Assembly (NCBI RefSeq): GCF_004134865.1
Contig: NZ_SDPO01000004.1
Span: 359,673-423,672 of the forward strand
Reading direction: 5' to 3'
Length of the DNA: 64,000 nucleotides
Source: Agromyces fucosus
GTDB lineage: Bacteria; Actinomycetota; Actinomycetes; Actinomycetales; Microbacteriaceae
This document shows, in pieces, positions 56,207 to 63,962 of the stretch; the stretch's first letter is position 1; each line of letters opens with the position of its first letter. The notes under the pieces are model-generated. The model ran no database searches and was not told the DNA's origin. It worked only from the letters and a program-made list of their open reading frames with translations. The translations under genes and the position numbers were made by a program.

Positions 56207-57115
56207 ATGTCGCGCGCCCGCCTGACCCGCCGGCTCGCGACATCCGTCATCGCCGTCTTCGCGGTCGCCTCGATGGCGTTCGGGCTCTCCGCATGCGGTC
56301 CACTGGCCCGGATTCCCGCAGCCGAGCTGCCCGAGGGCCTCTCCGCGCGCGTGCAGCAGGGTCGCCTCGACATCGAGGCGCACCGGCTCGTCGTGCGCAT
56401 CGAGAACGGCGGCGACGAGCCGGTGACGGTCGAGCGGCTCGAGGTCGACTCGCCGACGCTCGCTCCCGGCATGGTGCGGAGCGACCCGTTCGAGGTCGGG
56501 CCCGGCGACGCACTGCAGATCCGGCTCCCGCTGTCGGCGAGCGAGTGCGGCGACGGTTCGACGGTGCCCGATCCCGAGGCGACGATCCTGCTCGAGGTGG
56601 CGGTGCCCTCGGGCCGGGCCTCCGGCGAACTCACCGCCGACGATCCGCACGGCACGCTGGCGCGCGTCGCGAACGCCGACTGCCTCGCCGAGTCGGTCGA
56701 GCGCGTCGCCGCGATCGAGATGCCGGAGCATCTGCGCACGACGGGCACCGGCGCCGAGCAGCGTGCGTTCATCGACGTCGAGGTCGTGCCCGCGGCATCC
56801 GATGCCGACGCCGACGCCGCGGGCTCGTTCGTGATCGACCGCGTGTACGGCACCACGCTGCTGAACGCCGAGGGCGGCGTCGACTGGCCGCTCGGCACCG
56901 AGGTGGCGGTGGGCGGCGACCCGCTGACGATCACCCTCCCGGTGAGACCTGCCCGCTGCGACGCCCACGCGATCGCCGACGACAAGCGCGGCACGATCCT
57001 GCCCTTCGAGATCCGCACGGCCGACGGTCGCGAGGGTCGGCTCGACCGATCGTCGGGCGACGCGCTGAAGGCCGAGCTCTACGCCTACTACGGCGAACGC
57101 TGCGGGCTGGAGTGA
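56207..57115 (+). CDS. predicted lipoprotein of unknown function
   Basis: 302 residues. Type II signal: basic start RARLTRRL, hydrophobic stretch TSVIAVFAVASMAFG, lipobox LSAC at about residue 30. The mature part has two beta-rich halves, each with an acidic GD/ALxIRLP-type strand and Cys residues (SASECGDGS, ARVANADCLAE, RPARCDAHA, YGERCGLE) that could form disulfides. It follows mrp by 4 bp. No family recognised. Confidence 0.8.
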   Translation: MSRARLTRRLATSVIAVFAVASMAFGLSACGPLARIPAAELPEGLSARVQQGRLDIEAHRLVVRIENGGDEPVTVERLEVDSPTLAPGMVRSDPFEVGPGDALQIRLPLSASECGDGSTVPDPEATILLEVAVPSGRASGELTADDPHGTLARVANADCLAESVERVAAIEMPEHLRTTGTGAEQRAFIDVEVVPAASDADADAAGSFVIDRVYGTTLLNAEGGVDWPLGTEVAVGGDPLTITLPVRPARCDAHAIADDKRGTILPFEIRTADGREGRLDRSSGDALKAELYAYYGERCGLE

Positions 57116-57175
57116 CCGGCACCGCGTGACGCCTTCGCACCGGTGCGGCCGGGGTTCGCTCGATAGAATCCCGGC

Positions 57176-57463
57176 ATGAGCACCCCGAATCCATCCCCTG
57201 CCGCGCTCTCCGACGAGTCGCGTGCCCAACTGCTCAATGCCGAGGTCGCGAAGTACGCGCAGCGCGGCTGGACGGTGCAGTCCGTCGCCGCGGGCCAGGC
57301 CGTCGTCTCCAAGAACAAGCGCATCGGCTGGTTCTGGAACCTCATCCTCGTGATCCTGACCGGCGGCCTGTGGCTCATCTACGTCGTCTACCGGGCGCTC
57401 AATCGCAAGGTGCAGACGGTCGTCATCACGGTCGACCCCACGGGCAGGATCCGTACGACCTGA
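57176..57463 (+). CDS. small membrane protein (95 aa)
   Basis: A soluble N-terminus (RAQLLNAEVAKYAQRGWTVQSVAAGQAVVSKNK) is followed by one membrane segment WFWNLILVILTGGLWLIYVVY, a basic stretch and a C-terminal beta strand QTVVITVDPTGRI. Similar small proteins with a WxVxSxxxxxAxxxK-plus-TM layout are common in Micrococcales. It may be tail-anchored. ATG 57176 is preceded by GATAGAATCCCGGC without an obvious strong Shine-Dalgarno; a promoter near GATAGAAT is possible. Confidence 0.75.
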   Translation: MSTPNPSPAALSDESRAQLLNAEVAKYAQRGWTVQSVAAGQAVVSKNKRIGWFWNLILVILTGGLWLIYVVYRALNRKVQTVVITVDPTGRIRTT

Positions 57464-57495
57464 GGTGCGACCACCGCCTTCGGTAGCCTCGAAGC

Positions 57496-57873
57496 ATGAC
57501 GACACCGGCTGACTGGATCGAGCATCGTCGCGGCGACGGTGAACTGCTCGGGTGGATGCGCCCCGACGGCGAGGGCTTCGTCGTGATCGACCTCCTCGGT
57601 CGGCCCCTGACCGACGCGCTCGACTGGCTGAGCGCCGAAGAGACGCTCGAGGAGACGGGAATCGGCTACCTCGCCGACCTGTACGAACTGCGGCTCGACG
57701 ACGGCACGTGGCTTCGCGTGCGCATCACCGAGGTCTCGTCGACCGCGGTGCGCGTGAAGAAGGACGACTTCGGCGCCATCGACGCGCCCGCGATCGAGCA
57801 CGTGGTGCCGTTCCCGATCACCGGCCAGTTGCGCCCGCTGACGGGCGAGCGCGCGTTCATCCTCGACGCCTGA
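57496..57873 (+). CDS. conserved small cytoplasmic protein (125 aa)
   Basis: 125 residues: DWIEHRRGDGELLGWMRPDGEGFVVIDLLGRPLTDALDWLSAEETLEETGIGYLADLYELRLDDGTWLRVRITEVSSTAVRVKKDDFGAIDAPAIEHVVPFP. It is acidic and beta-strand-rich, ending in PLTGERAFILDA. No catalytic motif or membrane segment. The reading frame and codon use are convincing; function unknown. It may be cotranscribed with the preceding small membrane protein (32 bp gap). Confidence 0.78.
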   Translation: MTTPADWIEHRRGDGELLGWMRPDGEGFVVIDLLGRPLTDALDWLSAEETLEETGIGYLADLYELRLDDGTWLRVRITEVSSTAVRVKKDDFGAIDAPAIEHVVPFPITGQLRPLTGERAFILDA

Positions 57874-57889
57874 TCGACTGACGAGGCGC

Positions 57890-59437
57890 TCAGGAACCGG
57901 GGGCCGGCTCCACGACCCGGGCGAGCAGCTCCACGAGCAGACGCTCGGTGAGCTGCGGCGGCAGCGCACCGACGAGCGCGAGCACCGGGGCGAGCCGGTC
58001 GGGCAGCGCACCATCGGCGCCGGCAGCCTCGTCATCGGCAACGGCACCCCCGAGCAGCCCGAACGCTCGCAGCAGGCCCGCAGCGCCCTCCGAGTCGAGG
58101 CCGGCGGATGCCCCGGCGAGCGCGTCGAGGCCACCGGGCAACGTCTCAGCCAGCCCGGCGACGAGCGCACGACCGTCGACGGGTGGCACGCCCCGCACGA
58201 CATCGGCGGCGGCGACGAGCGCCTTCGACAGTTCGCCGATCACGGCCTCCGTCACCGGCGTCACCGTGAGGTGGGTCGTGTGGGGCAGTCGCGTGCCGTC
58301 GGCCTGGGTGAGCGCGGGCTGCAGCTGCAGGTGCCATCCCGATGCGCGCGCGGCATCCGCCCAGTGGTGGGGGTCGACTCTCCGGTCGGCCGGCACCGAC
58401 TCGTCGACGGCGACCGCGAAGAGCGGGCCGGTCGGCGTGCCGACGATCTTCAGCCCGTCGATGCCCGCGACGACGCCGCGCAGCGCATCGGTCGCTCGCG
58501 CCGCCTGCGCGGTGAGTCCGGCGAAGCCCTCTTCGCCGAGCGCCTCGATGATCGACCAGGCGGCGGCGAGGGGCCCGGCGGGCTTCGAGCCGGTGAGCGT
58601 GGGGTTCACGACCGGGTACCCCGGCCAGGCGGTCGTCGCGAAGTACTGGAACCGCTGGCGGTCGCGGCCGCGCGTGAGCAGCACCGAGACGCCCTTCGGC
58701 GCGTACCCGTACTTGTGGAGGTCGGCGGAGAGGCTCGTGACGCCGGGAACAGCGAGGTTCCACGCGGGCAGCTCGTCGGGCCAGAACGCGAGGGCGAAAC
58801 CGCCGATGCAGGCGTCGACGTGCAGCGCGATCCCGCGCGGGCCGGTGATCGACGCGACATCCGCGACCGGATCGAGCGCCGCGAACGGATAGGACGGCGC
58901 GCTCACCACGACGAGCGCGACGTCGTCGCCGAGCCGCTCCTCGATCGCGGCGGCGGAGACGACGCCCGTCAGCGGGTCGACCGGCACGAGGTCGAGCTCG
59001 AGCCCGAAGTACTCGGCGGCCTTGTGGAATGCGGCGTGCACGGTGACCGGGGCGACGATGCGGGGCACGCGCGGGCTGCCCGCTCGCACCGATCGCCAGA
59101 GGTCGCGTGCCGACTTCACCGCGAGCAGGCAGCTCTCGGTGCCCCCCGAGGTGACCGACCCGACGATGTCGTCGTCGCCCGCGCCGCCGAGCACGCGTCG
59201 CGCGAAGCCGACGACGCCGGCCTCCATCGCGGCGACCGAGGTGAACGTCGTCGGGTCGAGTCCGTTCACGGGCTGCACGAGACGGGCCGCGCCGGCGGCG
59301 AGCTCGTCGAGCTCGGCGAGGCCCGAGTCGTAGACGTACGAGAGCACCCGGCCACCGTGCGTCGGGGCGTCGAGGGCGCGCATCGCCTCGAGCTCGGCGA
59401 GGATCTCGGATGCCTCGCGGCGGAAGTGGGTCATCAT
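57890..59437 (-). CDS. PLP-dependent lyase/decarboxylase resembling sphingosine-1-phosphate lyase
   Basis: 515 residues. Fold-type I group II decarboxylase: SGGTESCLLAVKSAR (phosphate cup), HAAFHKAAEYFGL (stacking His), IALHVDACIGGFALAFW (PLP Asp), the Schiff-base Lys in SLSADLHKYGYAPKGVSVL, then RFQYFATTAWPGYPVVNPTLTGSKPAGPLAAAWSIIEALGEEGF. This last set closely follows eukaryotic and bacterial S1P lyases rather than glutamate or aromatic decarboxylases. There is no membrane anchor. The C-terminal about 110 residues are an Ala/Leu-rich extension. ATG 59437 overlaps the transporter stop (ATGA). The substrate is uncertain. Confidence 0.85.
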   Translation of the reverse strand: MMTHFRREASEILAELEAMRALDAPTHGGRVLSYVYDSGLAELDELAAGAARLVQPVNGLDPTTFTSVAAMEAGVVGFARRVLGGAGDDDIVGSVTSGGTESCLLAVKSARDLWRSVRAGSPRVPRIVAPVTVHAAFHKAAEYFGLELDLVPVDPLTGVVSAAAIEERLGDDVALVVVSAPSYPFAALDPVADVASITGPRGIALHVDACIGGFALAFWPDELPAWNLAVPGVTSLSADLHKYGYAPKGVSVLLTRGRDRQRFQYFATTAWPGYPVVNPTLTGSKPAGPLAAAWSIIEALGEEGFAGLTAQAARATDALRGVVAGIDGLKIVGTPTGPLFAVAVDESVPADRRVDPHHWADAARASGWHLQLQPALTQADGTRLPHTTHLTVTPVTEAVIGELSKALVAAADVVRGVPPVDGRALVAGLAETLPGGLDALAGASAGLDSEGAAGLLRAFGLLGGAVADDEAAGADGALPDRLAPVLALVGALPPQLTERLLVELLARVVEPAPGS

Positions 59438-60825
59438 GCCACCGTCTCTGCGGTCGTGGCGGCGGCATCGGCTTCGATGTCCGCGCGTCGGAGCGGGTAC
59501 TTGCGCAGCGCCACGAGGCTCGCGGCGACGAGCAGCGCGGGAATCGCGCTGAAGCTGATCGCGATGCCCGCGATCGCGGCCGGAGACTGGGTCACCGTCT
59601 GGGAGCCGATCGACTCCACGTAGCCGGTCAACGCGAGCACGATCGTGAGGACCGTGGCGCCGAGCGCCATGCCGGCGGTCTCCCCCGCGGTCCAGACGCC
59701 GCCGAAGCTGCCGGCGCGGCCGATGCCGTGCGTGCGGGCGTCGTGCGAGATCACGTCGGGCAGCATGGCCATCGGCAGCGACTGCATGCCCGCGTAGCCG
59801 GCGCCGGCGAGCGCGACGGGCACGTACACCCACGCGCCCGGCGCCCAGATCATGCCGACCAGGGTGAGGGCGGCGATGCCGAAGAGGGTGCTCGCGAGGG
59901 CGAACCCGCGCTCCTTGCCCACGCGGCGGGCGATCGCCTGCCAGACGGGCGCGAAGAGCACCGCCGGGCCGATGAGCGCGACGAAGAGGTAGGTCACCGC
60001 GCGCTCGTCACGGAGCACCCAGGTCGCGACGAACTGGGCGCCCGCGAGCATGAGCCCCGTCGCGAGGCCCTGCAGCACGAATGCCGCGAGCAGCGCGCGG
60101 AAGGCGGGGCTGCGCTTGAGGGCGGCGAAGCCCTCGGCGTACCCGGCGCGGATGTCGCGGCGCGGCGCGGCATCCGTCGACGGACTGGGCACGGGCGCAC
60201 CGGCCTTCGCCGCCGTCGAGGTCGCGACGAACATGCCCGCCCCGATCACGAGGCCCGCGACGATCGCCATCACGAGGTAGCCCGTGTGCTCGTCGTCGAA
60301 CGCCGCACGCACCTCTGGGCCGCCGGCGCCGAAGAGCAGGATCGCGATCGTGAGCACGACGACGCGCCAGGTCAGCAGCCGCGTGCGTGCGTCGTAGTCG
60401 GCGGTGAGCTCGGCCGGGAGTGCGATGTAGGGCACCTGGAAGAGGCTGAACGCCGTCGCCGTCGCGAGGAAGGCCAGGAACACCCAGATGCCGGATGCCC
60501 CGGGGTCGAGGCCCGCCGGCACCGCGAACGTGACGATGAAGCCGACGGGCAGCGCGAGGGCACCCACGATCATCCACGTGCGACGAGTGCCGGTGCGCGC
60601 GAGGGCGCGGTCGCTGCGCTCGCCGATCCACGGGTCGATCACGACGTCCCACACCTTGGCGGCGGTCACGACGAGTCCCGCGACGAGCGCCGTCACGCCG
60701 AGGGTGTCGGTCAGGTAGTACACGAGCACGAGACCGGGCAGCGTGGCGAAGCCGCCCGTGCCGATGGAGCCGATCGCATAGCGGGCCACGACACCGCGGG
60801 AGAGGGGACGCACCGATGCGGTCAT
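59434..60825 (-). CDS. GPH-type (MelB-like) MFS symporter
   Basis: 463 residues with twelve predicted membrane helices. Start YAIGSIGTGGFATLPGLVLVYYLTDTLGVTALVAGLVVTAAKVWDVVIDPWIGERSDRALARTGTRRTWM has the GPH signature DVVxDPxxGxxSDRxxxRxGxRRxW of glycoside-pentoside-hexuronide/cation symporters. It is coupled by ATGA with the PLP enzyme gene, suggesting that it imports that enzyme's substrate or a related lipid or sugar head-group. ATG 60825 is used; an in-frame upstream start falls inside the control repeats. Confidence 0.9.
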   Translation of the reverse strand: MTASVRPLSRGVVARYAIGSIGTGGFATLPGLVLVYYLTDTLGVTALVAGLVVTAAKVWDVVIDPWIGERSDRALARTGTRRTWMIVGALALPVGFIVTFAVPAGLDPGASGIWVFLAFLATATAFSLFQVPYIALPAELTADYDARTRLLTWRVVVLTIAILLFGAGGPEVRAAFDDEHTGYLVMAIVAGLVIGAGMFVATSTAAKAGAPVPSPSTDAAPRRDIRAGYAEGFAALKRSPAFRALLAAFVLQGLATGLMLAGAQFVATWVLRDERAVTYLFVALIGPAVLFAPVWQAIARRVGKERGFALASTLFGIAALTLVGMIWAPGAWVYVPVALAGAGYAGMQSLPMAMLPDVISHDARTHGIGRAGSFGGVWTAGETAGMALGATVLTIVLALTGYVESIGSQTVTQSPAAIAGIAISFSAIPALLVAASLVALRKYPLRRADIEADAAATTAETVA

Positions 60826-60865
60826 GGAGGCAGTGTACTCACCTGTCGGCACGCTTCGGACCGCG

Positions 60866-60905
60866 AACTGGGTCAACTGACCTAGAACTGGGTCGACTGT
60901 CCTAG
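60866..60905. repeat. two 20-bp tandem repeats in the divergent control region
   Basis: AACTGGGTCAACTGACCTAG (60866-60885) is followed directly by AACTGGGTCGACTGTCCTAG (60886-60905). They differ at two positions. The first contains GGTCA-AC-TGACC, a perfect inverted repeat with a 2-bp spacer. This is probably a tandem operator for a dimeric regulator of the divergent genes. Confidence 0.92.
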
Positions 60906-60914
60906 ACTGTGCGC
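60903..60914 (+). promoter_or_regulatory. leaderless-type -10 element of the dehydrogenase gene
   Basis: TAGACT at 60903-60908 lies six bases before ATG 60915, the spacing expected when the transcript starts at the A of the start codon. It overlaps the second 20-bp repeat, so operator binding would block it. No good -35 is seen, suggesting an activator. Confidence 0.5.
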
Positions 60915-62465
60915 ATGCGCGCCCCCACGGCCTCCCCCGACCTGTACGCGAGCCTCGCCGACGATGTCGTCGCCTCCGGCTCCGAGACCATCGCCGTCCC
61001 GACCCCCTCGACGGGCGAGACGCTGCACGAGCTGCCGCGATCGAGCGCCGACGACGTGCTCGACGCGTTCGCCCGCGCGAAGCTCGCCCAGCTCGCGTGG
61101 GCCCGTGCCGGCTTCGCCGAGCGCCGCCGCGTGCTGCTGCGGGCGCACGACCTCATCCTCGAGCGACGCGAGATGCTGCTCGACCTCATCCAGCTCGAGA
61201 GCGGCAAGACCCGCGGTCAGGCCTTCGAGGAGATCTTCGAGGCCGTCTCCGTCACCCGCTACAACGCGCTCGCCGCCCGCAAGGTGCTGCACGGTCGACC
61301 CATCCGCTCCGGCCTTCCGACCGTGGCGACGAGCCGGGTGCAGTTCCGGCCGAAGGGCGTCGTCGGCGTCATCACCCCGTGGAACTTCGCGCTGAGCCTC
61401 GCCGCGATGGACGTCGTGCCCGCCCTCGCCGCCGGATGCGGCGTCGTGCAGAAGGCCGACGACCAGGGTGCGCTCTCGATCCTCGCCCTCCGTCGCGCCT
61501 ACATCGATGCCGGCGTGCCCGCAGCGCTCTGGGCCGTCGTGGCGGGCCCGGCCGCCGAGGTCGGCGAGGCGCTGACGGATGCCGCGGACTACATCTGCTT
61601 CACCGGCTCGACGGCGACCGGCCGGAAGATCGGCGAGAAGGCGGGCCGCCGTCTCATCGGCTCCTCGCTCGAACTCGGCGGCAAGAACGCCCTGCTCGTC
61701 CTCGACGACGTCGACCCCGCAGAGGCCGCGGCGAACTCCGCGCACGCCGCGTTCTCGGCGATGGGCCAGCTCTGCGTCTCGGTCGAGCGCATCTACGTGC
61801 ACCAGAAGGTCGCGGGCCCGTTCCAGCGGGCGCTCGTCGAGCGACTGCGGTCGGCCAAGCTCGGCTCCGGCCTCGACTTCAGCGCCGACTTCGGGTCGCT
61901 CGCGAGTGCCGCGCAGCTCGAGCGGGTGCAGGCGCACCTCGACGACGCCGTCGCGAAGGGGGCCGTCGTGCTCGTCGGCGGCACGCACCGGCCCGACATC
62001 GGGCCGTGGTTCTTCGAGCCGACGATCCTCACCGGCGTCACTCCCGACATGGACGTCTACGCCGAGGAGACCTTCGGCGCGATCGCCTCGCTCTACCTCA
62101 TCGACAGCGACGACGAGGGGGTGCTCGCGGCCAATTCGAGCGAGTACGGCCTGAACGCCGCCGTCTTCACGTCATCCGCCGGGCGTGCGCGCCGCGTCGC
62201 GGACGCCCTCGACGCCGGCAGCGTCAACATCAACGAGGGATACCGCGGCTCGTTCGCATCCGTGGCGGCACCGATGGGTGGCGTGAAGCAATCGGGCCTC
62301 GGACGCCGCAACGGCGAGGCGGGACTCCTGCGCTTCGTGGAGCCCGTCACGATCTCATCGGTCACCGGGCTCCTGCAACTGCCGCGCACCGCGAAGGAGT
62401 ACGAGCAGAAGGCTCCGCTTCTCGTGCTGCTCGCGCAGGCGCTGAAGGTGCTGCGGCTGCGCTGA
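60915..62465 (+). CDS. succinate-semialdehyde dehydrogenase-like aldehyde dehydrogenase
   Basis: 516 residues. ALDH superfamily, GabD2-like: GVITPWNFALSLAAMDVVPALAAGC (Asn of the oxyanion site), FTGSTATGRKIGEKAGRRLIGSSLELGGKN with the catalytic Glu, and the nucleophile Cys in SAMGQLCVSVERIYVH, then PDMDVYAEETFGAIASLY. It oxidises succinate semialdehyde or another aldehyde with NAD(P)+. ATG 60915 fits the leaderless promoter; GTG 60909 is an in-frame alternative. It is divergent from the S1P-lyase-like/MFS pair, whose lyase would yield an aldehyde. Confidence 0.9.
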   Translation: MRAPTASPDLYASLADDVVASGSETIAVPTPSTGETLHELPRSSADDVLDAFARAKLAQLAWARAGFAERRRVLLRAHDLILERREMLLDLIQLESGKTRGQAFEEIFEAVSVTRYNALAARKVLHGRPIRSGLPTVATSRVQFRPKGVVGVITPWNFALSLAAMDVVPALAAGCGVVQKADDQGALSILALRRAYIDAGVPAALWAVVAGPAAEVGEALTDAADYICFTGSTATGRKIGEKAGRRLIGSSLELGGKNALLVLDDVDPAEAAANSAHAAFSAMGQLCVSVERIYVHQKVAGPFQRALVERLRSAKLGSGLDFSADFGSLASAAQLERVQAHLDDAVAKGAVVLVGGTHRPDIGPWFFEPTILTGVTPDMDVYAEETFGAIASLYLIDSDDEGVLAANSSEYGLNAAVFTSSAGRARRVADALDAGSVNINEGYRGSFASVAAPMGGVKQSGLGRRNGEAGLLRFVEPVTISSVTGLLQLPRTAKEYEQKAPLLVLLAQALKVLRLR

Positions 62466-62537
62466 GCGCCCGGCACGAGGCATCCGCTCACCGCCGCGCG
62501 TGCCTCTGGGCGGCGCAGGCGACGTCGAGCGGGCGGC

Positions 62538-62930
62538 TCAGGTCGCTTCGGAGTCGAACGGCGCGGGTTCGTCGGCGCCGAGCGCGTCACGCTGGCGCTT
62601 GCGCTGCAGGTAGGCGGAGTTCTCGTTGACCGATGCCCGGGCGACGACGGGCGCCGGCGCCTCCTCGGCGAACGGGTCGACGTCGGTGAGCGCCTCGCGG
62701 ATGATGCGACGCGGGTCGTACTGACGCGGGTCGAGCTTCTTCCAGTCGACGTCGTCGAAATCGGGGCCCATCTCGTCGCGCATGCGGTCTTTCGCGCCGT
62801 TGGCCATGTCTCGCAGTGATCTCACCAACCGACCCAATTGCGCGGCGTAGTGCGGCAGCCGCTCCGGCCCGAGCAGGAAGACAGCGATCACCCCGATGAT
62901 GAGGAGCTTCTCGAACGTCAGACCGAACAC
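62538..62930 (-). CDS. tatB: twin-arginine translocase subunit TatB
   Basis: 130 residues. N-terminal helix VFGLTFEKLLIIGVIAVFLLGPERLPHYAAQLGRLVRSLRDMANGAKDR: a single membrane helix, then the conserved LGPERLP hinge and amphipathic helix of TatA/TatB. The longer acidic tail with FDDVDWKKLDPRQYDPRRIIREAL is characteristic of actinobacterial TatB. GTG 62930 is preceded by TGTAGGG. It belongs to the Tat export receptor complex with TatC, which is not in the window. The gene lies near a methyltransferase, as in mycobacteria. Confidence 0.92.
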   Translation of the reverse strand: MFGLTFEKLLIIGVIAVFLLGPERLPHYAAQLGRLVRSLRDMANGAKDRMRDEMGPDFDDVDWKKLDPRQYDPRRIIREALTDVDPFAEEAPAPVVARASVNENSAYLQRKRQRDALGADEPAPFDSEAT

Positions 62931-63020
62931 CCCTACAGGATAGTGGGCGGCGAGGCGTGCAAACGCCACTGCGTGTTCACCGTAGGCTGAGGGCTGAGAG
63001 ATCCATCCGGGAGCCGCCAC

Positions 63021-63653
63021 GTGTCCGATCACGACCTGAACTGGAAGTACGTCGACGACTCGGTCGCCGTGACCGAGTCGATCGCCAAGGCCCGTCAGCA
63101 ATCGCTCGAGCTCGGCGTCGAGCCGGTCTCGCCCGCCGTGGGCGCGCAACTCGCCGTGCTCGCCGCCGCCTCGCGCGCCCAGTCGATCATCGAGGTCGGC
63201 ACCGGAGTCGGCGTCTCGGGCCTCTGGATGCTCCAGGCTGCCCGCAGAGCACTGCTCACCTCGATCGACACCGAGAACGAGTACCAGCAGCATGCGCGCC
63301 AGCATTTCGCCGACGCCGGCATCGCCGCAGCGCGAGTGCGACTCATCGCCGGGCGTGCGAGCGAAGTGCTGCCGCGCATGAACGAGAGCTCGTACGACAT
63401 CGTCTTCATCGACGCAGACGCGCCGTCGGTCATCGAGTACGCCGAGCACGGACTGCGCCTCGCGAAGCCCGGGGGCATGGTCCTCGTCGCACGCGCCCTC
63501 TGGAAGGGCCGAGTCGCCGACCCGGCTCGCCGCGACGAATCGGCGAGCGCCTACCGCACCCTCATCTCGGAGCTCTCGACCTCGACCGCGGTCGCGACGG
63601 CGATCTCGCCAGCCGGCGACGGGCTGCTGCAGATCGTCAAGCTCGGCGTCTGA
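63021..63653 (+). CDS. SAM-dependent O-methyltransferase (Rv1220c-like)
   Basis: 210 residues of the class I O-methyltransferase family 3 type: AVLAAASRAQSIIEVGTGVGVSGLWMLQAA (SAM motif I IEVGTGVG), LTSIDTENEYQQHARQHF, and YDIVFIDADAPSVIEYAEHGLRLAKPGGMVLVARALWKGRVADPARRDE with metal-binding Asp in FIDAD. Homologues occur beside sigE in mycobacteria; the acceptor is unknown. Start GTG 63021. It diverges from tatB with 90 bp between. Confidence 0.9.
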   Translation: MSDHDLNWKYVDDSVAVTESIAKARQQSLELGVEPVSPAVGAQLAVLAAASRAQSIIEVGTGVGVSGLWMLQAARRALLTSIDTENEYQQHARQHFADAGIAAARVRLIAGRASEVLPRMNESSYDIVFIDADAPSVIEYAEHGLRLAKPGGMVLVARALWKGRVADPARRDESASAYRTLISELSTSTAVATAISPAGDGLLQIVKLGV

Positions 63654-63667
63654 CGCCGGAAACGACT

Positions 63668-63692
63668 CGAGCCCCGAGAGTATCGGGGCTCG
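63668..63692. terminator. terminator between convergent methyltransferase and DUF3117 genes
   Basis: CGAGCCCCGA / TCGGGGCTCG, 10-bp perfect stem with a 5-nt loop, 15 bp after the methyltransferase stop. Confidence 0.85.
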
Positions 63693-63708
63693 ATTCGAGT
63701 GATGTGAC

Positions 63709-63882
63709 TCAGGCGGGATTCACGACGCCGCCGAGGACGTCGTACAGCTCCTTGGCCTCAGCATCGTTCACCGAGACGACGAGGCGCCCGCCACCCTCGA
63801 GTGGAACTCGAACGATGATGAGTCGACCCTCCTTCACAGCCTCCATTGGCCCGTCTCCGGTGCGTGGCTTCATGGCCGCCAT
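63709..63882 (-). CDS. DUF3117 protein (57 aa)
   Basis: MAAMKPRTGDGPMEAVKEGRLIIVRVPLEGGGRLVVSVNDAEAKELYDVLGGV is the DUF3117 pattern, a very highly conserved small actinobacterial protein (mycobacterial Rv1211 group). The basic MKPRTGDGP head is followed by two strands and a helix. ATG 63882 has GGGGAGC upstream. Its function is unknown; strong conservation and small size suggest an essential or regulatory role. Confidence 0.93.
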   Translation of the reverse strand: MAAMKPRTGDGPMEAVKEGRLIIVRVPLEGGGRLVVSVNDAEAKELYDVLGGVVNPA

Positions 63883-63910
63883 TGAGCTCCCCTTTCGTGG
63901 CTGAGATTCC

Positions 63911-63916
63911 ATTATC
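63911..63916 (-). promoter_or_regulatory. -10 element of the DUF3117 gene
   Basis: GATAAT on the minus strand (ATTATC at 63911-63916) is placed 28 bp upstream of the start codon, giving a leader of about 20 nt. No clear -35 hexamer is seen. Confidence 0.45.
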
Positions 63917-63953
63917 TGCTAACACAGGCGGCGCTGGGAAATCGCCGCGAGCC

Positions 63954-63962
63954 TGTGGACAA
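63954..63962 (-). promoter_or_regulatory. single consensus actinobacterial DnaA box
   Basis: TTGTCCACA (minus strand) exactly matches the DnaA box consensus used in high-GC actinobacteria. A weaker related sequence (TTCCCACAG, 63976-63984 plus strand) lies close by. It is isolated at the window edge. Confidence 0.4.
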
